Source: JAWXTP01 sp044433415 (lineage in GTDB: Bacteria > Bacteroidota > Bacteroidia > Bacteroidales > Rikenellaceae). From it: a stretch of 18,687 nt of DNA. Both the position numbers and the translations under genes were made by a program. The stretch lies in NCBI GenBank assembly GCA_044433415.1, contig JAWXTP010000053.1, positions 1-18,687 of the forward strand, in the 5' to 3' direction. The notes under the pieces are model-generated. The model made no database searches. It saw only the letters and a list, made by a program, of their open reading frames with translations, and had not been told where the DNA came from. Each line of letters opens with the position of its first letter. Positions within the stretch are counted from its first letter, which is position 1. Below are positions 15,497-18,687 of this stretch, piece after piece.

Positions 15497-16888
15497 TTAC
15501 TCAATGTTAAATGCCACTTCAAATTCACTTCCTTTTCCTAAACAACTATCTACTAGATAAGCATCGCCCTTATGTGCTTTAGCAACAGATTTTACATAAG
15601 ATAAACCAAGTCCATAACCCTCTATGTTTTTGTGAGGTGAACGGAAATAACTGTTAAATATTTTTTTAAAATCTTGTTTTCTTATTCCTAAACCATTATC
15701 TTTAACGTTTATGGTAAAGGTTTTATTATCCCTACGAGCTAAACTTACTATTACTTCAACACTCTCATTTGAGTACTTAAGGCTATTTTCTATTAAATTC
15801 ATTATTACAGTATCATAATGCATAATGTCAATGTTAACCTGTTGATTGTCGTTATAAATGAATTTTATATCTATATTTTTATTTCTGTATTTGTTTAGCA
15901 ATAAGGATTTTACCACTTTACCTCTATCTGCTAAAGTCACAATATAGACACTCTCTTTATTGATAGATATGTATTTCCCTTTTGTTTTTTCTTTTGCAGC
16001 ACTTAAAAGTATACCAACTCTTTTAAGTAAAAAGTGTACAGCGATTTTACTGTTATTAATAAAGTCTATCTTTTTTTTATCAGCTTCTGTTATACGCAAG
16101 TAATCTAGCATTGCATTTACTGTACTAAGTGGAGTTTTTAAATCATGAATTACACCATTGATACTTAGTTCGCGCGCACGAGACTCTTCATCTCTTTTCT
16201 TAACAGTAGTAGCTAGATATATCAAAATGCCTAATGGTATCAAACATACTAATAATGACAATATCAACATCATAAGTGCCTCTTTTACAAAGCTTGACTT
16301 AGGGATAAATACATCGAATTTAACATGTTGGTAATTGTTTGTACTCAGGGGTATTAAGTCTGATTGATAGTTGTATTTTACTTTACTATTTTCATCATGA
16401 CTACAGTCTATCAATTTTTCATCACTACCATATACGCATACTTTACTGTCAAAGTCTTCATCGAGCATACTATTAAATACATTATGTAATTTTGTGGCAT
16501 CTATACGAATCCCTTTTTGGTATAAGTAATCTAGTGAGTACAATGTGTGGACATCTCCGAAAAACTTAATTACTCCTTCATCCTTCAATTCATTCAAATT
16601 ATATGTTGTTGTTGGCTTCTCAGGTATTGGATGTATTGCAAGTAAGCTATCACGCGCCCTTTGAGGTATATCATTAACAGATGTGAACTTCTTTTTATAT
16701 TCAACAGTGTCTTTATATTGTAAAACATTTGTATCATAGGAGTATTTATCTATTGCTTGGTACATGTAAGTTTCTATTTTTTCTCTATGCTTGTTGTATG
16801 ACATTTTGTAAAGAGCATTAATACACAATACTTGCAAAGCAAATATTGATATTGAAGCTAAAATTGTATATATATAATATTTTTTCAT
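15497..16888 (-). CDS. membrane sensor histidine kinase
   Basis: A 463-residue sensor kinase, the partner of the adjacent response regulator. Membrane helices lie at about 6-27 and 203-228, enclosing a sensor domain of about 175 residues on the periplasmic side; this contains two cysteines (151 and 162). I see no clear HAMP domain. The HisKA region has the H box VIHDLKTPLS with His248. The ATPase domain has the N box NLIENSLKYS (364-373), G1 DNGLGI (397-402) and G2 EGYGLGLS (423-430). All are intact, so the kinase should be active. The overall build recalls RprX of Bacteroides, but I cannot assign orthology. Its signal is unknown; the exported peptides encoded divergently are candidates by position only. 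Confidence 0.9.
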   Translation of the reverse strand: MKKYYIYTILASISIFALQVLCINALYKMSYNKHREKIETYMYQAIDKYSYDTNVLQYKDTVEYKKKFTSVNDIPQRARDSLLAIHPIPEKPTTTYNLNELKDEGVIKFFGDVHTLYSLDYLYQKGIRIDATKLHNVFNSMLDEDFDSKVCVYGSDEKLIDCSHDENSKVKYNYQSDLIPLSTNNYQHVKFDVFIPKSSFVKEALMMLILSLLVCLIPLGILIYLATTVKKRDEESRARELSINGVIHDLKTPLSTVNAMLDYLRITEADKKKIDFINNSKIAVHFLLKRVGILLSAAKEKTKGKYISINKESVYIVTLADRGKVVKSLLLNKYRNKNIDIKFIYNDNQQVNIDIMHYDTVIMNLIENSLKYSNESVEVIVSLARRDNKTFTINVKDNGLGIRKQDFKKIFNSYFRSPHKNIEGYGLGLSYVKSVAKAHKGDAYLVDSCLGKGSEFEVAFNIE

Positions 16889-16920
16889 TTATTCTTAAAG
16901 TTATGGTTTTTGGTAATTTT

Positions 16921-16986
16921 AGGGGAGTTCTAGAAACTGGTTTTATGTAGTATCTAAGATCTAGAAGTTCCGGTTCTTTACCAGTT
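16921..16986 (-). repeat. palindromic element in the kinase leader (copy B)
   Basis: On the minus strand, CCGGAACTTCTA and CCAGTTTCTAGAACTCCCCT repeat the two blocks of copy A at 10144. In addition, AACTGGT (16986-16980) can pair with ACCAGTT (16938-16932), competing with the block-to-block pairing. The element ends 32 bases before the kinase ATG, inside the predicted leader. Confidence 0.6.
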
Positions 16987-16987
16987 G

Positions 16988-16995
16988 CAAATATA
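16988..16995 (-). promoter_or_regulatory. candidate -7 box for the kinase/regulator operon
   Basis: TATATTTG on the minus strand (16995-16988) matches TAnnTTTG. No good -33 box is visible at the right distance. Upstream lies a T7/A9 self-complementary tract (17018-17037), which could bend the DNA. Transcription would begin near 16981. Confidence 0.4.
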
Positions 16996-17105
16996 TAAAA
17001 AAATAAAACTAAGAGCTACTTTTTTTAAAAAAAAAGTAAATTTTTAGAAGTTTCCTTAAAGAAAAATGAGCATAAAATTCCATCAAAATAAAAGAAAAAT
17101 ATGCT

Positions 17106-17411
17106 TATAATATAAATTTATATCCCTTATAATATAAATTAGCACCCCTCATAATATAAATTATCCCCTCTTATAATATAATTTTACTAGCTCCATAATA
17201 TATAAATAGGTGCGCTATAATATAATTTAGCTGCGTCTAAATAATATATGCATATTCTTAATAATTAATGGATTAACTAAAATAACATCTCTATAATATA
17301 TTTTATGGTGGCTCATAATATAAAAATAGTGCCCTTATTATATAAAATTAGTGTGCTCATAATATAAAATTCATACTCTCATAATATAAAAAAATCAGCC
17401 TATAATATAAG
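17106..17411. repeat. array of 22-bp AT-rich repeats in two blocks
   Basis: The core TATAATATAAA, or a 1-2 base variant, starts at 17106, 17128, 17150, 17172, 17194 and 17216, exactly 22 bases apart. It starts again at 17292, 17314, 17336, 17358, 17380 and about 17401. Between cores lie 11 less conserved bases, usually ending in a pyrimidine run such as CCCTC. The 17227-17291 stretch contains decayed copies. The second block is offset by 10 bases from the register of the first. The array lies between the divergent kinase operon and the first peptide gene, ending about 53 bases before that gene's predicted -33 box. Confidence 0.9.
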
Positions 17412-17463
17412 GTTTATATATATTATAACTTATTTAAAATAAATTTATTAAGTTATTTTTTTC

Positions 17464-17494
17464 TTGCAAAATTCATTTTTTTTATTTTACTTTG
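17464..17494 (+). promoter_or_regulatory. candidate promoter of the first peptide gene
   Basis: TTG (17464-17466), a 20-base spacer, and TTACTTTG (17487-17494), one base off the TAnnTTTG pattern. The start would be near 17500, giving a leader of about 40 bases. The weak -7 box would suit an activated promoter, with the repeat array upstream. Confidence 0.45.
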
Positions 17495-17541
17495 CTACAG
17501 AAATTATTACAAAACCTATTACTAATTTAAATTTTGCTAGA

Positions 17542-17763
17542 ATGAAAAGAATTTCCCTTAAATCAGTTTTCGTGTTTTTTACACTTATTGCTGCAGGAAC
17601 TACAAGTTATAAAAGTTTGCAAGGTGATGCAGTATATTTAAATAAACCACTAACGATTTCAAATATAGAATCATTAACCTCAACAGAAAACGGTTCTGGA
17701 GAAGGATATTGGTGGTATAATCCTATTTTAGGAGAATGGTTTTGGGTTGAATATTCAGAGTAA
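17542..17763 (+). CDS. small exported NVEALA-like peptide, Trp-rich C-terminus
   Basis: A 73-residue peptide precursor. The ATG at 17542 begins MKRISLKSVFVFFTLIAAG, a charged then hydrophobic leader like that of the second peptide. An upstream in-frame ATG at 17464 would add 26 residues overlapping the predicted promoter, so I reject it. The middle has NIESL (41-45), in the position of the NVEALA motif of small Bacteroidetes peptides. The C-terminal part, GYWWYNPILGEWFWVEY (55-71), contains four Trp, three Tyr and one Phe, and the peptide has no cysteine. NVEALA proteins are a named family of unknown function. The assignment rests on size, leader and motif position, and is weaker than for the second peptide. 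Confidence 0.6.
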   Translation: MKRISLKSVFVFFTLIAAGTTSYKSLQGDAVYLNKPLTISNIESLTSTENGSGEGYWWYNPILGEWFWVEYSE

Positions 17764-17852
17764 TTTTTTAGAAATCTTTTAAAAAGCATCTAAACTAGTA
17801 ACCCAAATATTTATAACTTCCTTAACTTTGAAACTATAAAAAGGCAAACAGG

Positions 17853-17978
17853 AAAAATTAAAGGGAGTTCTATAAGTTCCCTTAGTACCCCGGAATCGGA
17901 GATAAGTAGAGTCCCCACTCCGAAACAGATGCTCTACAAGGTAGAGACAAATGTTGCAAAATAGGGAACTCACAAAAA
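17853..17978 (-). ncRNA. candidate small structured RNA between the two peptide genes
   Basis: Read on the minus strand, a promoter-like pair (17985-18017) is followed by about 125 bases rich in pairing, ending in a hairpin (AAGGGA 17861-17866 with TCCCTT 17878-17883) and TTAATTTTT. Inside, CTCTAC-CTT-GTAGAG (17946-17932) is a perfect 6-pair hairpin, and TCGGAG (17923-17918) pairs with CTCCGA (17901-17896). The 16-base loop of the second stem contains another CTCTAC (17911-17906), which could pair with the same GTAGAG and form a pseudoknot. The 5' AGTTCCCT (17970-17963) can pair with AGGGAACT (17882-17875), closing the molecule but competing with the terminator. It is not an obvious match to RNA families I can recognise by eye. 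Confidence 0.55.
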
Positions 17979-17984
17979 CACAAA

Positions 17985-18017
17985 CAAAGATAACACAAGA
18001 AATTGAAGTGCTATCAA
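17985..18017 (-). promoter_or_regulatory. candidate promoter for the minus-strand RNA
   Basis: On the minus strand, TTG (18017-18015), a 22-base spacer and TATCTTTG (17992-17985). The -7 box is identical to that of the tRNA-Met promoter. The start would be near 17978. Confidence 0.5.
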
Positions 18018-18032
18018 TTAAAATTTAAAAAT

Positions 18033-18296
18033 ATGAAAAGAATTAAATATTTCTTAGCGGCAGCAACATTTTGCGCTGCAACTGTAGTAGGTTATAACGC
18101 ATACAATAACGCAACTATGACTGAAGAAGAACGCTTGATGAAAGCTAATATTGAAGCTTTGAGTAATGATGATGAACAGCTTGAAGATTATGATTCATAT
18201 TGCAAAAAATTGTGCTATAGTATGCTGTCATATTATTGCATTCTAGAATCTTCAACTGCATATACTTACTGTATGGATAGATATCCATTTTTTTAA
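18033..18296 (+). CDS. NVEALA-type exported peptide with four C-terminal cysteines
   Basis: An 87-residue peptide precursor. I chose the ATG at 18033, which begins MKRIKYFLAAATFCAATVVG, a compact signal. The in-frame ATG at 18003 would add ten polar residues in front of it. After the leader comes KANIEALSNDDEQ (37-49), close to the NVEALA motif that names a family of small Bacteroidetes proteins, then an acidic stretch and a mature part with Cys57, 61, 69 and 80. An even number of cysteines suggests two disulfide bonds after export. The family's function is not established. No good promoter is visible directly upstream, so it may be read from the first peptide's promoter, through the antisense strand of the candidate RNA. 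Confidence 0.75.
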   Translation: MKRIKYFLAAATFCAATVVGYNAYNNATMTEEERLMKANIEALSNDDEQLEDYDSYCKKLCYSMLSYYCILESSTAYTYCMDRYPFF

Positions 18297-18335
18297 TTAT
18301 TGATTATTTGCTTTTTTCTAAAAAGTTAAACACTG

Positions 18336-18389
18336 AACATCTCATATAAAGTGCAGTATTTGAGATTACTACACTTTATATGAGATGTT
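18336..18389. repeat. long near-perfect hairpin after the second peptide gene
   Basis: Eighteen bases (18336-18353) pair perfectly with 18372-18389. After one mismatch, four more pairs (18355-18358 with 18367-18370) leave an 8-base loop. No strong T-run follows on the + strand, though the next 20 bases are T-rich in places. It probably ends or protects the peptide transcript. Confidence 0.75.
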
Positions 18390-18417
18390 TAAACCTTAAT
18401 TTTATAAAGATTGATAA

Positions 18418-18446
18418 TTGTAACATCAATCTAATCATTAAATTTG
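18418..18446 (+). promoter_or_regulatory. candidate promoter of the last gene
   Basis: TTG (18418-18420), an 18-base spacer and TAAATTTG (18439-18446), a full -7 match. The start would be near 18453, leaving a leader of about 18 bases before the ATG. A second TTG at 18411-18413 gives a spacer of 25. Confidence 0.45.
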
Positions 18447-18470
18447 CATTTTAACCTATAAACAAATAAT

Positions 18471-18687
18471 ATGAAGAACTGTATTTTTTTATTTTTATCG
18501 CTATTCTTACTTACTAATAATCTTTATTCTCAAATTAAAGTTAGTGGTGGGAAAATAGGAGAAGCACCTATGATGACTTCGGTTACTTATGTTTCACAAG
18601 ATTATAGAACATTTAAAGCTGAGGATGAAATCTTTATTTTTATGGTTAACGCCGCACCAACGGATCAGGAAGTTAAACGAAAATTGG
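18471..18687 (+). CDS. 5' end of a secreted protein of unknown function (runs off the window)
   Basis: An open frame of 72 complete codons starts at ATG 18471 and is still open at the right edge. It begins with a clear signal peptide, MKNCIFLFLSLFLLTNNLYS, probably cut before or after Gln21, with no lipobox. The visible mature part includes KVSGGKIGEAPMMTSVTYV and FKAEDEIFIFMVNA, which look like beta strands. I do not recognise the family. It follows the second peptide gene but has its own promoter-like sequence after the long hairpin, so it may be a separate transcript. It could be a further exported member of this locus. Confidence 0.7.
   Translation, partial: MKNCIFLFLSLFLLTNNLYSQIKVSGGKIGEAPMMTSVTYVSQDYRTFKAEDEIFIFMVNAAPTDQEVKRKL

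Noticed and set aside
17106..17411. CRISPR array
   Set aside because: The period is 22 bases with a degenerate 11-base AT core and only 11 bases between cores. There are no 25-40 base spacers, no exact repeats and no cas genes.
17464..17541. Longer N-terminus for the first peptide
   Set aside because: It would overlap the predicted promoter and put a second hydrophobic stretch before the basic start of a normal signal peptide.
17853..17978. A complete tRNA gene on the minus strand
   Set aside because: Pieces resemble D-arm and T-arm sequences, but no acceptor stem or anticodon arm can be placed in order.
18003..18032. Longer N-terminus for the second peptide
   Set aside because: MKRIKYFLAAA at 18033 is the typical start, matching the first peptide's MKRIS. 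The ten extra residues add nothing.

Overview
The window is AT-rich DNA from a member of the Bacteroidetes, most likely order Bacteroidales. This rests on a MurF-alanine racemase fusion, a sodium-pumping methylmalonyl-CoA decarboxylase operon whose OadG-like subunit carries a lamin-tail domain, promoter-like sequences of the TTG-N20-TAnnTTTG type used by the Bacteroidetes primary sigma factor, A-rich rather than Shine-Dalgarno leaders, and small NVEALA-type exported peptides. I cannot name the genus.

Positions 1-6393 (all + strand) hold housekeeping and envelope genes: the 3' end of an unidentified gene, shikimate kinase (aroK), a DUF3298-like lipoprotein, the murF-alr fusion, purT and a family 4 glycosyltransferase. 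Positions 6394-11500 are the succinate-to-propionate module: methylmalonyl-CoA epimerase (mce), then the carboxyltransferase, OadG-like, biotin carrier and sodium-pump beta subunits of methylmalonyl-CoA decarboxylase. Hairpins lie between mce and mmdA, just before mmdA, before mmdB, and after mmdB (an intrinsic terminator).

Positions 11522-14234 hold a membrane acyltransferase (+) convergent with a MATE exporter (-). They are separated by a large inverted repeat that supplies the exporter's last five codons and stop. Upstream of the exporter is a tRNA-Met(CAT) gene with its own promoter and terminator.

Positions 14235-18687 are the accessory and most unusual part. A histidine kinase/response regulator pair reads leftward. 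Facing it across a 650-base gap are two small exported NVEALA-like peptide genes and the start of another secreted protein gene, reading rightward. The gap contains two blocks of six 22-bp repeats built on TATAATATAAA, separated by a decayed stretch. This is the register expected of tandem OmpR/PhoB-family binding boxes. Between the two peptide genes, the minus strand carries what looks like a small structured RNA of about 125 nt with its own promoter and terminator. A working hypothesis is that the two-component pair, the array, the peptides and the RNA form one regulated secreted-peptide locus. Related imperfect palindromes (GGGAACT...AGAACTCCC) recur in several intergenic regions, including the leaders of mmdB and of the kinase gene.
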